Of a stretch of 64,000 nt of DNA, positions 36,732 to 44,613 are shown piece by piece; positions within the stretch are counted from its first letter, which is position 1; each line of letters starts with the position of its first letter. The DNA is taken from contig NZ_FQUT01000003.1 in the NCBI RefSeq assembly GCF_900129245.1, forward strand, positions 124,001-188,000, read 5' to 3'. Made by a program: the position numbers and the translations under genes. Source of the stretch: Chryseobacterium arachidis. GTDB lineage: Bacteria > Bacteroidota > Bacteroidia > Flavobacteriales > Weeksellaceae. Under the pieces are notes generated by a model that was not told the origin of the DNA, ran no database searches, and saw nothing but the letters and a program-made list of their open reading frames with translations.

Positions 36732-37271
36732 CTATACTTCTTCAACATTCTTCACATTTTCTTTATACCACGAAGAATATTTCACATAATTATCTGCTAT
36801 TCTGTTCACTTCTCCTTCCAGTAACTGAGAACTGATATCTTTGATCTTCCTTGCCGGAACACCACCCCAAACCTCTCCAGACTTGATGTGAGTTCCCTGC
36901 GTTACAACAGAACCGGCTCCTACAATAGAGTTTTCCTCTACCAGGCAATCGTCCATTACAATCGAACCCATCCCGATTAAAACATTGTCTTTTATCGTAC
37001 ATCCGTGAACAATGGCGTTGTGCCCAATAGATACGTTATTACCAATATTTAAAGGATGCTTCTGATACGTACAATGCAGCATCGCATTATCCTGTACATT
37101 CACTTTATTCCCCATTTTAATGTAATGAACATCCCCTCTGATCACCGCATTATACCAAATACTGCAGTTCTCCCCCATCGTAACATCTCCGATAATCGTA
37201 GCCGTTTCTGCCAGAAAAGTATTTCCGCCGATTTGTGGTGCTTTGCCTAAAAGTTCTTTTATAAGTGCCAT
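36732..37271 (-). CDS. Gamma carbonic anhydrase-like hexapeptide protein
   Basis: A 179-residue left-handed beta-helix protein with repeating hexapeptide pattern (IIGDVTMGENCSIWYNAVIRGD, VNVQDNAMLHC, VSIGHNAIVHGC). The three histidines expected to bind zinc in the gamma class are present (His in AMLHC, IGHNAIVHG). Family members act as carbonic anhydrases or as structural or acyl-carrier proteins. Length is standard. Monocistronic. Confidence 0.87.
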   Translation of the reverse strand: MALIKELLGKAPQIGGNTFLAETATIIGDVTMGENCSIWYNAVIRGDVHYIKMGNKVNVQDNAMLHCTYQKHPLNIGNNVSIGHNAIVHGCTIKDNVLIGMGSIVMDDCLVEENSIVGAGSVVTQGTHIKSGEVWGGVPARKIKDISSQLLEGEVNRIADNYVKYSSWYKENVKNVEEV

Positions 37272-37396
37272 ATTTTTTTAATTTGATAATTTGATAATGA
37301 GCTAATTTGAAAATTAAATCTGGAAATCACAAATTGTAAATTACAGTGATAGCAAAAATCTAACTCCCAACCTCCAACTCCTAATTTCTAAATACG

Positions 37397-37404
37397 TATT
37401 TTTG
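37397..37404 (+). promoter_or_regulatory. -7 element of the Nfu gene
   Basis: TATTTTTG, a perfect TAnnTTTG match, ends 21 nt before the ATG at 37426. No TTG at the usual -33 distance. Confidence 0.42.
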
Positions 37405-37425
37405 TATCTCAAATTTAACGAAAAA

Positions 37426-38304
37426 ATGCGTACTATACTTATAGAACCAACCGAAAACCCGAAAGTAATAAAATTTGTTGCGGATTATAACCTGATCCCG
37501 GGATCTTTAGAGTTGGACAGAGATTCAGATATTTCAGAAATTCCTTTAGCACAGGAGCTTTTCAACTATCCTTTTGTGGAAAGAATTTTCATTACGGCTA
37601 ATTTTGTTGCAGTTGCAAAACAAGATACCGTAGAATGGGAACATGTTGCAGAAAGCCTTAAAAACGTCATTGAAGACGAACTACTCGCCAACCCGAGAAT
37701 TTATCTTCAGAAGAAAAAGGAGATGTATCAGGTCTATGCAGAGATGACTCCGAATCCTAATGTGATGAAATTTGTTTCCAATAAAATGCTGCTTGAAGGT
37801 TTTGTTGAAGTAAAATCAAGAGACGAGGCAGAGGGCGTTCCGATGGCTCAGGCGATCTTCAAGGAATTTGATTTTGCAAAAGAAGTTTTTATTTCTGATA
37901 ATTTCGTGGCGGTTACAAGAGACAATTCGGTAGAATGGCATCAGGTGATGATGGCGGTTCGTGCTCTTATTGCGGATCATCTTCAAAACGGCGGCGAAAT
38001 TTCTAATGTTGAAGCTCAGAAGCATGAAAATCCTGTAGAAAAAATCATCAACAGAGACTATACAGACGACGAGCAGAAAATTTCTGATATCCTTAATGAA
38101 TATGTTGCTCCTGCTGTAGAAAATGATGGCGGAAAAATTTCTTTAATGGAATACGACGCAGCCAACAAAACGGCAAAGATGTTGCTACAAGGAGCTTGTT
38201 CAGGCTGCCCAAGTTCTACCGCTACATTGAAAGGCGGAATTGAAAATATTTTAAAACAATTCGTTCCTGATCTGGTAGAAAGAGTGGAAGCTGTAAACGG
38301 ATAA
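37426..38304 (+). CDS. Nfu/NifU-type Fe-S scaffold with duplicated N-domain
   Basis: A 292-residue cytoplasmic Fe-S cluster carrier. Two tandem Nfu_N domains are visible (about 1-85 and 102-185; NPKVIKFVADY and NPNVMKFVSNK are equivalent positions, as are ITANFVAVA and ISDNFVAVT). A C-terminal NifU-like domain follows, with the cluster-binding CSGC motif (Cys258, Cys261) in QGACSGCPSS. Most Nfu proteins have one N-domain. The ATG at 37426 fits the first strand. It precedes hemH, another iron-related gene, by 86 nt. Confidence 0.9.
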   Translation: MRTILIEPTENPKVIKFVADYNLIPGSLELDRDSDISEIPLAQELFNYPFVERIFITANFVAVAKQDTVEWEHVAESLKNVIEDELLANPRIYLQKKKEMYQVYAEMTPNPNVMKFVSNKMLLEGFVEVKSRDEAEGVPMAQAIFKEFDFAKEVFISDNFVAVTRDNSVEWHQVMMAVRALIADHLQNGGEISNVEAQKHENPVEKIINRDYTDDEQKISDILNEYVAPAVENDGGKISLMEYDAANKTAKMLLQGACSGCPSSTATLKGGIENILKQFVPDLVERVEAVNG

Positions 38305-38315
38305 AAAATATTAGC

Positions 38316-38384
38316 AATAAGTAATGGGTAATAAGTAATTTGTTTGCAGATTATTTATTACTCGTTATTCATTACCTATTACTT
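38316..38384. repeat. AT-rich palindrome in the hemH leader
   Basis: Left arm 38316-38339 (AAGTAATGGGTAATAAGTAAT core) is an imperfect reverse complement of 38357-38384. It ends 6 nt before the hemH ATG, so a transcript coming from the Nfu gene would carry a hairpin next to the hemH start. Confidence 0.65.
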
Positions 38385-38390
38385 GTATAT

Positions 38391-39413
38391 ATGAAAGGAA
38401 TTCTATTAGTAAATCTAGGATCGCCACGATCTACAGCCGTAAATGATGTAAAGGAATATCTTGACGAATTCCTGATGGATGAAAGGGTAATTGATTACCG
38501 ATGGATTTTCCGTGCCCTATTGGTACAGGGAATTATCTTAAAAACAAGACCTGCAAAATCTGCCGAAGCCTATAAAACGGTTTGGACGGACGAAGGCTCT
38601 CCATTAATTGTTATTACAGAAAAAATCCAGAAGAAACTTCAGAAATTGGTGGATGTTCCGGTGGAAATCGGGATGAGATATGCAGAACCAAGCATCGAAA
38701 CGGGAATCCGAAAACTGGTTGACAAGGGAGTAACTGACATCGTACTTTTCCCACTGTACCCTCAATATGCAATGAGTACAACGGAAACCGTTATCGAAAA
38801 AGCAGAAGAAGTAAGAAAGCAGAAATTTCCCGACATCAGAATCAATTATATCCAGCCTTTTTACAACAGAGATATTTATATTGACTGTCTGGCTGAAAGC
38901 ATTAAGGAAAAACTTCCTGAAAATTTTGATGCGCTGCAGTTTTCTTACCACGGGGTTCCGGAAAGACATATTTATAAAACTGATCCTACCAACACTTGTA
39001 ATCTGAACGACTGCTGTTCAAGAGAAAACAATCCGAGTCATCAGTTTTGTTATCGTCACCAATGTTTTGATGTTACCAATTCTGTGATTAAAAAACTGGG
39101 ATTGCCAAAAGAAAAAGTGATGGTGACATTTCAGTCGAGATTGGGAAAAGATAAATGGATGGAACCTTACACCGATGAAACGCTTGAAAGCATCGGTAAA
39201 AAAGGGATCAAAAATCTCGCAATTGTCTGCCCGGCTTTCGTTTCCGACTGCCTGGAAACACTGGAAGAAATTTCTGTGGAAGGAAAAGAACAATTCCTGC
39301 ACGGAGGCGGAGAAAATTTTCATTATATACCTTGCCTTAATGATGAAGACCGATGGATAGAAGTCGTAAAAACACTGTGTGAGGAAAAGCTCAATGAATT
39401 TTATTTAGTTTAA
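38391..39413 (+). CDS. hemH: Ferrochelatase HemH
   Basis: A 340-residue enzyme that inserts Fe2+ into protoporphyrin IX. It has LLVNLGSPRS at the N-terminus, the catalytic His187 in FSYHGVPERH, and CPAFVSDCLETLEEI with the conserved acidic residues. Between about 203 and 225 lie five cysteines (Cys203, 208, 209, 220, 225) not found in the E. coli enzyme, which may bind a metal or cluster. The ATG at 38391 is chosen; a longer frame starts in the upstream palindrome. It may serve the haem proteins in this window. Confidence 0.95.
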   Translation: MKGILLVNLGSPRSTAVNDVKEYLDEFLMDERVIDYRWIFRALLVQGIILKTRPAKSAEAYKTVWTDEGSPLIVITEKIQKKLQKLVDVPVEIGMRYAEPSIETGIRKLVDKGVTDIVLFPLYPQYAMSTTETVIEKAEEVRKQKFPDIRINYIQPFYNRDIYIDCLAESIKEKLPENFDALQFSYHGVPERHIYKTDPTNTCNLNDCCSRENNPSHQFCYRHQCFDVTNSVIKKLGLPKEKVMVTFQSRLGKDKWMEPYTDETLESIGKKGIKNLAIVCPAFVSDCLETLEEISVEGKEQFLHGGGENFHYIPCLNDEDRWIEVVKTLCEEKLNEFYLV

Positions 39414-39420
39414 AAATATT

Positions 39421-39449
39421 AACCTTCGGAAACGGAGGTTATTTTTTTT
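39421..39449 (+). terminator. Terminator after hemH
   Basis: AACCTTCG / CGGAGGTT stem with a GAAA tetraloop, then a run of eight T. It is 8 nt past the hemH stop. Confidence 0.92.
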
Positions 39450-40082
39450 GTCTTGTCTAAATACGACATTGTGGATAACTTTCAAAACTGCTTATATTAC
39501 TTACATCTTACCATTCGATTCTTCAAACTTCTATCCCGATTGTGGAAAAGTATCATCCTAAATTCTGCTTAAAATTAATTTTTGTTGATATTAAGTATAG
39601 ATAAACAACTAATATTCAATTTACTTAAACCAAAAAAGTTATTTCAAAATAATACTTCAAGAAGCAAAACCCCGACTGTTACTATGAAAAAGTCATATTG
39701 TGGATAACTTTTTCCAAAATTATTTTAAATAAAATCTTTTGTAAAGTAGTCTTCAAAAATAGCTTTTGTGGAAAACTACGATCTTTTTTAATTTCAAAAA
39801 AAAAGTTCAATGGATTAAGAAGTTTGAAAAGCAATTAATAATTAAATGATTTGGCGTAAAAAATTAATCAGGATTATTATTTTGGTTTTAAAGATCATGG
39901 CTGTCACAATAAAAACTCATAGTGTGGATAACTTTCATATATATATATTTTAATAGAAAAAATAAATACTAATCCAATAATTATTTAAAATTGTTTTTAA
40001 ACAACTACCCCCTTAAAAAATCACAATTCGAATTAAAAAAAATACATTTAAAACAAAACACCCCATTATTTTTAAATAAAAA
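39450..40082. other. oriC: Candidate replication origin (oriC): DnaA-box cluster plus AT-rich DNA
   Basis: This is the longest gene-free stretch of the window. Five DnaA-box-like sites, all in the same orientation, lie at 39470-39478, 39699-39707 and 39923-39931 (TGTGGATAA, perfect complement of TTATCCACA) and at 39541-39549 and 39767-39775 (TGTGGAAAA, one mismatch). Spacings are 71, 158, 68 and 156 nt, so perfect and imperfect boxes alternate in a degenerate repeat of about 226 nt. The perfect boxes continue into ACTTT. Downstream of the last box (39932-40082) the DNA is extremely AT-rich (ATATATATAT and long A/T runs), as expected of a DNA unwinding element. Origin identity is inferred; a DnaA-titration site is the alternative. 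Confidence 0.68.
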
Positions 40083-40112
40083 TTGAAAAATTAAATATTT
40101 TTCATACCTTTA
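40083..40112 (+). promoter_or_regulatory. Putative promoter of the toxin-antitoxin operon
   Basis: TTG (40083-40085) and TACCTTTA (40105-40112, one mismatch to TAnnTTTG) are separated by 19 nt. The ATG follows 38 nt later at 40151. Confidence 0.45.
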
Positions 40113-40150
40113 CCCCATCAAAACAACACCATTAACCTTAAAATTTAGAA

Positions 40151-40381
40151 ATGATGAATGCAACTGCCGAAATTTTAAAAAATAAAATTGAAAACTTCAA
40201 TCCTGAAACGTTAGAAGCTTTTGCAAAAATGATGGAAAGCTTTGAAGTAAAAAAAGAAGCTGCGATTCCACAGTTTCATCTGGATGAAATTTTATACAGA
40301 ATCCAGTTTCATAATGAAAATCCTAAAACCAAATTAGATTTCTACGAAAACATTTCGGAACTGAAAAAGTATTGTGCCTAA
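40151..40381 (+). CDS. Probable antitoxin of a type II toxin-antitoxin pair
   Basis: A 76-residue acidic, helical protein immediately before a ParE/RelE-like toxin gene. It contains a NPETLEAFAKMMESFEVKK segment and a C-terminal IQFHNENPKTKLDFYENI stretch that could wrap the toxin. No DNA-binding fold is obvious. Antitoxin identity comes from size, charge and operon position (stop 1 nt before the toxin ATG). A second ATG lies one codon downstream. Confidence 0.7.
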   Translation: MMNATAEILKNKIENFNPETLEAFAKMMESFEVKKEAAIPQFHLDEILYRIQFHNENPKTKLDFYENISELKKYCA

Positions 40382-40382
40382 A

Positions 40383-40643
40383 ATGAATGTCCTCCTCTCT
40401 TCGATTGCCAAAAACGACATAAGACTTCTTATGCGGGTTTTTAACGCGGAAAAAGCACATAAAGGAATAGATTTTCTGGAAGATCTTAAAGAATCGATTA
40501 ACGAAATTTTACAACATACCAAAAGCCATGAAATTATAGATAAAGAAATTTCCGTGAGTAGCATGCAGAATTTCCCCGTGAATATTCATTATATTTTTGA
40601 GGATGAAGAAAATTTGCTGGTTACCGCGATTTTTAAAATTTAA
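40383..40643 (+). CDS. RelE/ParE-family toxin
   Basis: An 86-residue protein with ParE-like order: MNVLLSSIAKNDI at the start, helices with HKGIDFLEDLKESINEIL, then FPVNIHYIFEDEENLLVTAIFKI, the typical C-terminal beta strands. ParE proteins poison gyrase and RelE proteins cut mRNA; sequence alone does not say which applies. The ATG at 40383 lies 1 nt after the antitoxin stop; a GTG three codons upstream would overlap it. The pair sits beside the putative origin and ends at a terminator. Confidence 0.78.
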   Translation: MNVLLSSIAKNDIRLLMRVFNAEKAHKGIDFLEDLKESINEILQHTKSHEIIDKEISVSSMQNFPVNIHYIFEDEENLLVTAIFKI

Positions 40644-40672
40644 TTAAGATTTTCCAGACTATTATTATATTG

Positions 40673-40702
40673 AACCTTGCAGGATTTTTCTGCGAGGTTT
40701 TT
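40673..40702 (+). terminator. Terminator after the toxin-antitoxin operon
   Basis: AACCTTGCAG / CTGCGAGGTT stem with one G-U pair, 7-nt loop, then a T run. Confidence 0.85.
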
Positions 40703-40723
40703 GTTTTCTTATTACATTTCTTC

Positions 40724-40832
40724 TGTCATTTCGACGAAAGAGAAATCTATTTATATGATTCAGAACCCTCAAAATAACAACCCTATTAAAAACAATTAGC
40801 ATAAAGACTGCCATGCTGAGGTTCTCGAAACG
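40724..40832. repeat. Degenerate dispersed repeats
   Basis: TGTCATTTCGACGAAAGAG followed by AAATCT (40724-40748) and CATGCTGAGGTTCTCGAAACG (40812-40832). The second resembles the GCTTGTCGAAGC family at 16556-16655 and 42199-42296. The first resembles TGTCATTCTGAACGAAATG near 60144. These are intergenic and likely decayed repeat copies. Confidence 0.5.
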
Positions 40833-40899
40833 TACTATTTTATTTTAAAAAAAGTTGAAGATATTTTCACTCAAATTCTTAAACTCTCCTATCCTTAGG

Positions 40900-42111
40900 C
40901 TACCTCACCGGCGTTCTGAATTCTCCATACCCCATCAATCCATCGTAATTTCTGCCGAAAGGCGTATAGTATAAAAATGCCTGATAAAGATTTTCCGTCT
41001 GCCAGAAATTTCCGTTGATTTCACCGAAATTTAAAGGTCCGTTTCCTTGTCTTGTTGCTAAAATATAGTTGTAGAAACCCTGCTTCAGATAAATTTTTGC
41101 TATATATTTTTTTTCTGTTGCATCATACTGCATCTGGTTTTCTTTGCTTGGCTTAAAATTATTAAAACCTCCCAACACATAAATTTCCTGATCTACAGGA
41201 TCTGAGTCCAGAGAAAAATGCACCCACGAATAATCCGCTTCTCTCTCAGCATTTCTTTCGTTTCCGAGATCATTTCTTCTGTAGTACCAGGCTCCGTTTA
41301 CGTCCGGCTGATACTGATAATTCAGAGGGAAAGCCCAAACCGGATGAAGATAAGTATTGTTGACGCCGTCTTTTAGTTCCGTGGCACGAACCATATCTGC
41401 GGCCATATTCATGTTTTTATTATCAAAATAATAAAACTCGTTATTTCCCGGAAACACCAAATTCATCTGCTGAAAAAGCAATTGATTTCCCATAGTGGTA
41501 GTTGCCTTCAAATTACTAATGGTAACGTTCGGATTATTATTCTGCATCACATTCAATGACATAGAATTTACATTGGAAGTTAAATCTCCGCTCTTTGAAA
41601 CAGCCTTCACCTCTACCCTTTGGTTGGCATTCGGATTTCTTGCGTCTGCATATCTCGAAATATTTAAAGCCAGTGCCGCCGCCTCTTCAACAATATAAAA
41701 TCTTCTTTTGAAAAGCGGTTTTTCTGCTGAATCTTTATAAACTATCAGCTCGAAATTTCCTGAAATTTTCGGCTGCATTTTCTCGTTCGGGAACGTCAGC
41801 GTATAATGGGTATACGACTGTAATGTATTAAAAGAATACTGAAACTTATCCAACAGCCCATTCAGACTTCCATTGGCGATTTCCGTAAAAAAAAGATTAT
41901 CATCTTCCCAATTTCTGTTGTAATGCTTAATGGTATACCTATAAATTTCGCTGGAATTGGTAAGATCATCAAAACTTAATACCAATTGCTGACTGAAATT
42001 AATCACCGGTGTCTCGTCATTCGTCTGAGGATTAAACAACTGGATGCTCTGGATATTTTGTCCAAAAACCAATCCGCTCAAAGAAACTAAAAGTATTCGC
42101 AAAGTTTTCAT
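40900..42111 (-). CDS. Type IX secretion system plug protein (DUF5103)
   Basis: A 403-residue exported protein with signal peptide MKTLRILLVSLSGLVFGQ. The body matches DUF5103: QTNDETPVINFSQQLVLSFDDL, YTIKHYNRNW, and VHFSLDSDPVDQEIYVLGGFNNF near the C-terminus, followed by NYILATRQG. Proteins of this family cap the SprA translocon on the periplasmic side in T9SS structures. It fits with the T9SS substrate at 10046-12646. Monocistronic, with no other T9SS gene nearby. Confidence 0.85.
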   Translation of the reverse strand: MKTLRILLVSLSGLVFGQNIQSIQLFNPQTNDETPVINFSQQLVLSFDDLTNSSEIYRYTIKHYNRNWEDDNLFFTEIANGSLNGLLDKFQYSFNTLQSYTHYTLTFPNEKMQPKISGNFELIVYKDSAEKPLFKRRFYIVEEAAALALNISRYADARNPNANQRVEVKAVSKSGDLTSNVNSMSLNVMQNNNPNVTISNLKATTTMGNQLLFQQMNLVFPGNNEFYYFDNKNMNMAADMVRATELKDGVNNTYLHPVWAFPLNYQYQPDVNGAWYYRRNDLGNERNAEREADYSWVHFSLDSDPVDQEIYVLGGFNNFKPSKENQMQYDATEKKYIAKIYLKQGFYNYILATRQGNGPLNFGEINGNFWQTENLYQAFLYYTPFGRNYDGLMGYGEFRTPVR

Positions 42112-42198
42112 TATGACGAAGATAACGAAAATTGTTTTTAAACCCTAAAAGGAGAACATGTTTATTAAATTGAATTACCTTTCTACAGTAAAAATAAT

Positions 42199-42296
42199 AA
42201 ATGCTTTGACGGGCTCAGCATGACATTTCTAATATTCATCGCTTTATCTAACGGTAAATTTATAGCAATGTCACACTGAGTTTGCCGAAGCATCTC
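42199..42296. repeat. Dispersed palindromic repeat (GCTTGTCGAAGC type)
   Basis: Arms 42199-42226 (core GACGGGCTCAGCATGACA) and 42267-42296 (core TCACACTGAGTTTGCCGAAG) are imperfect reverse complements and match the element at 16556-16655. It lies between the plug gene and the MBL gene. Confidence 0.72.
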
Positions 42297-42354
42297 CTTA
42301 AATATATTCAAATTAAAAATTTATTAAAATATTTTAAACCCAAACTATTGTCGT

Positions 42355-42362
42355 TACATTTG
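42355..42362 (+). promoter_or_regulatory. -7 element of the MBL-fold gene
   Basis: TACATTTG, a perfect TAnnTTTG match, ends 24 nt before the ATG at 42387. No TTG at the usual -33 distance. Confidence 0.45.
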
Positions 42363-42386
42363 TCTTTAATTAAAAACATTCAGAAT

Positions 42387-43025
42387 ATGCTTCAGATTCA
42401 AGGTTTCGTATTCAATTTTGCGAGCGAAAATACTTATGTTCTTTACAACGAAAATAAAAAAGCATGGATAATAGATCCGGGAAACATGACTCCCCAGGAA
42501 ACCAAAGCCATAGAAAATTTCATCACGGAAAATGAACTGAAAGTTGAAAAGATTCTTTTAACTCATGCCCATATTGATCATATTTTGGGTTTACAATGGG
42601 CTTTTGACACCTATAAGGTTCCTGTTCTAATGCATAAAGATGATAAAGAAGTTTTGGATATGTTTCAGGTAAGCGGGATGAGGTTTGGATTCGAGCTTAA
42701 TCATATTAATGTTGAAATTAATTATATCAACGAAGGCGACGAATTGGATCTTGACGGTGAGAAATTTAAAATCTATCATGTTCCAGGGCACTCTCCGGGA
42801 AGCGTGGTTTATCATAATGAAAATCAGAAATTCATGATCTCTGGCGATGTTTTGTTTGAAGGCAGTATCGGCAGAACAGATCTTTATAAAGGAAATTATG
42901 AACAATTAATTGACGGCATTAAGACAAAACTTTTTATCCTTGATGATGAAACGCAGGTTCTTTCGGGACATGGAAATACGACGACGATTGGTTTTGAGAA
43001 GGCACACAATCCGTTTTTGAAGTAA
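42387..43025 (+). CDS. MBL-fold metallohydrolase (glyoxalase II-like)
   Basis: A 212-residue cytoplasmic protein with the complete metallo-beta-lactamase metal motif LTHAHIDHILG, a further His in VPGHSPGS, Asp in ISGDVLFEGSIGRTDL, and the terminal His in LSGHGNTTTIGFEK. The closest familiar group is the YcbL/glyoxalase II-like hydrolases that cleave thioesters. The ATG at 42387 starts the first strand; the frame is open 35 codons further upstream into repeat DNA. Confidence 0.88.
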   Translation: MLQIQGFVFNFASENTYVLYNENKKAWIIDPGNMTPQETKAIENFITENELKVEKILLTHAHIDHILGLQWAFDTYKVPVLMHKDDKEVLDMFQVSGMRFGFELNHINVEINYINEGDELDLDGEKFKIYHVPGHSPGSVVYHNENQKFMISGDVLFEGSIGRTDLYKGNYEQLIDGIKTKLFILDDETQVLSGHGNTTTIGFEKAHNPFLK

Positions 43026-43108
43026 GAATATTGTAGTAATGGAAATTTTTTAAACTCAATCCTCTCCGTTTAAAAATATAAAACACTAAAAATACGATAT
43101 GATCAGCT

Positions 43109-43771
43109 ATGCGAATAGTAAAAGACACACCTATTATTTTAAAAACTTTTTTAGGAAAATTATCATCTTCAGAGAAAGTTGAAGAAAGAGAAAATTACTG
43201 GAAACTAATTGGAGAAAAAGGAAAAGTTATAGATGATACTGAAATGAATGGTGGAAGAGTTTTAGTTTTATTCAATAAAAACCTGACTGAATTTGGTGTT
43301 GAAAATCATAATCCTATCGAGAATTCTTTGTGGATAAAAAAATCAGATCTTGAAATAGACCACTATTCAATTAATCTAAATAGATTGGAAAAGGAAATTT
43401 TAACCCGAAATTCCTTTATGAACAATACAAAATGGTTCAAACTATTTACAGAAATAGAAAATGAAAAAATTAAAATCCACTCTGCACACATCAAATTCTT
43501 GCTGACAGATAGAACGTATAAATTTCATTTCGGAGGATTTAACCAAACAGGTTTTGGTGATGTAAGCGAATTAGGACCCTTTAATTTTAACGAAATTGAA
43601 TGGATACTAATTCCTGAAAAATATTAAGCTGAACGTTGGAACAGAAACGAAAAACTGACATCAGAAATTATTTTTCAGCCATTACAAAAACTTGAACAAA
43701 TAATGAATGCTTTGGGACAATTTGAGTACGACATAACAGAAGAAGGACTAAAAATTTACGGGTATAAATAA
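43109..43771 (+). pseudogene. Immunity-like protein gene with an in-frame stop
   Basis: The first 172 codons (to TAA at 43625-43627) encode a soluble protein that looks like two joined small domains: residues 1-82 (RIVKDTPIILKTFLGKL, RENYWKLIGEKGKVIDD, NSLWIKKSDLE) and 95-172 (KWFKLFTEIE, HFGGFNQTGFGDVSELGP, EIEWILIPEKY). The latter resembles DUF6678-type proteins seen beside polymorphic toxins. After the TAA the same frame stays open for 47 more sensible codons (AERWNRNEKLTSEIIFQPLQ and on, ending LKIYGYK), which read as the missing C-terminus. So the gene probably carries a nonsense mutation. It heads a damaged small-gene cluster. Confidence 0.65.
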
Positions 43772-43852
43772 ATATAGAGACATCTTGCTGCTAATTATAT
43801 ATCATACCCCATAAAACTAATAATTAGATAATTTAAACAAAAAATTAAAACC

Positions 43853-44046
43853 ATGAACAAAGAAGAACTTATAAAAAAGTTAGCAGGAGATTCATTTCAA
43901 GAATATCTAGAGGCATACGTTGAATTGCCGGATTATGCAAAAAATGGAGGAGAATTGGATCAGGAGAAATAGAACAGGCATTATTTGTCAATCTTTTTCC
44001 ATTTTGGGCAACTCATCAGGAGTTCAATGATATATTGAAGAAATAA
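43853..44046 (+). pseudogene. Small orphan gene with a frameshift
   Basis: An ATG at 43853 opens MNKEELIKKLAGDSFQEYLE and continues for 39 codons to TAG at 43970. Near 43955-43965 the coding pattern moves to another frame, which runs GSGEIEQALFVNLFPFWATH and ends KK-TAA at 44044-44046. Joined, it would be a protein of about 64 residues. Family unknown. The adjacent damaged genes favour decay over sequencing error. Confidence 0.5.
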
Positions 44047-44072
44047 CAATATAATTATCCAATCATTCGGAA

Positions 44073-44590
44073 TTGCTCCAAACTGATAAAAAATATGATT
44101 TAATGGGACTGACTGTTTTTGTTAACGGATTACTGGATGGAGATTCATTGTGTCTGGATTTTTATGGACTGGTGATGGATTTCTGAGCTGTAAAATTGCT
44201 TGCGAATCTTTATCAGAATATTATAAAGAGTAAAGAAAAAATAAGGAAGCTAATTATTTTTATGATCTCAGTGATGGTTTAAGACAATATATTCTACAAC
44301 CGGTTATGTATTCAAAGCTATTATGAATATCAGTTCGTGGAATGAAGAAATGGTAGTTGGTCTTTAATTTCTTGAATAAAAGCTTAGCCAATATGGCATT
44401 AAATGGATCTTAAGCGGATTGTATAAGGTTGTAGACGACCTGTTAATTAAAAAAAAGTATTTGATCATTATAGTGAATCATTTAAAAAAGCAAGAGAAAA
44501 GCTGAAAAAAGAAAAAATAAAGAAAGAGCATATCAGATTACAGAGAAATTGAAAAATTTGAGAAAATTAGCTAAAGGGGAAAGTATTTAA
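44073..44590 (+). pseudogene. Heavily degraded gene remnant
   Basis: Protein-like stretches follow one another in changing frames with stops between: LLQTDKKYDLMGLTVFVNGL (from 44073), WTGDGFLSCKIACESLSEYY (44165), NYFYDLSDGLRQYILQPVMY (44252), ISSWNEEMVVGL (about 44326), KLSQYGIKWILSGLYKVVDD (44380), a Lys-rich SFKKAREKLKKEKIKKEH (about 44478), and EKLKNLRKLAKGESI ending at TAA 44588-44590. At least four frameshifts and three stops are needed to join them. The product family is not recognised. Confidence 0.6.
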
Positions 44591-44613
44591 AAAGATAGAA
44601 AAATTTGCAAGTA

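Noticed and set aside
39450..40082. Tandem repeat region considered as CRISPR
   Set aside because: The repeats are 9-14 nt boxes with 68-158 nt spacing and no constant repeat of CRISPR length; no cas gene is nearby.
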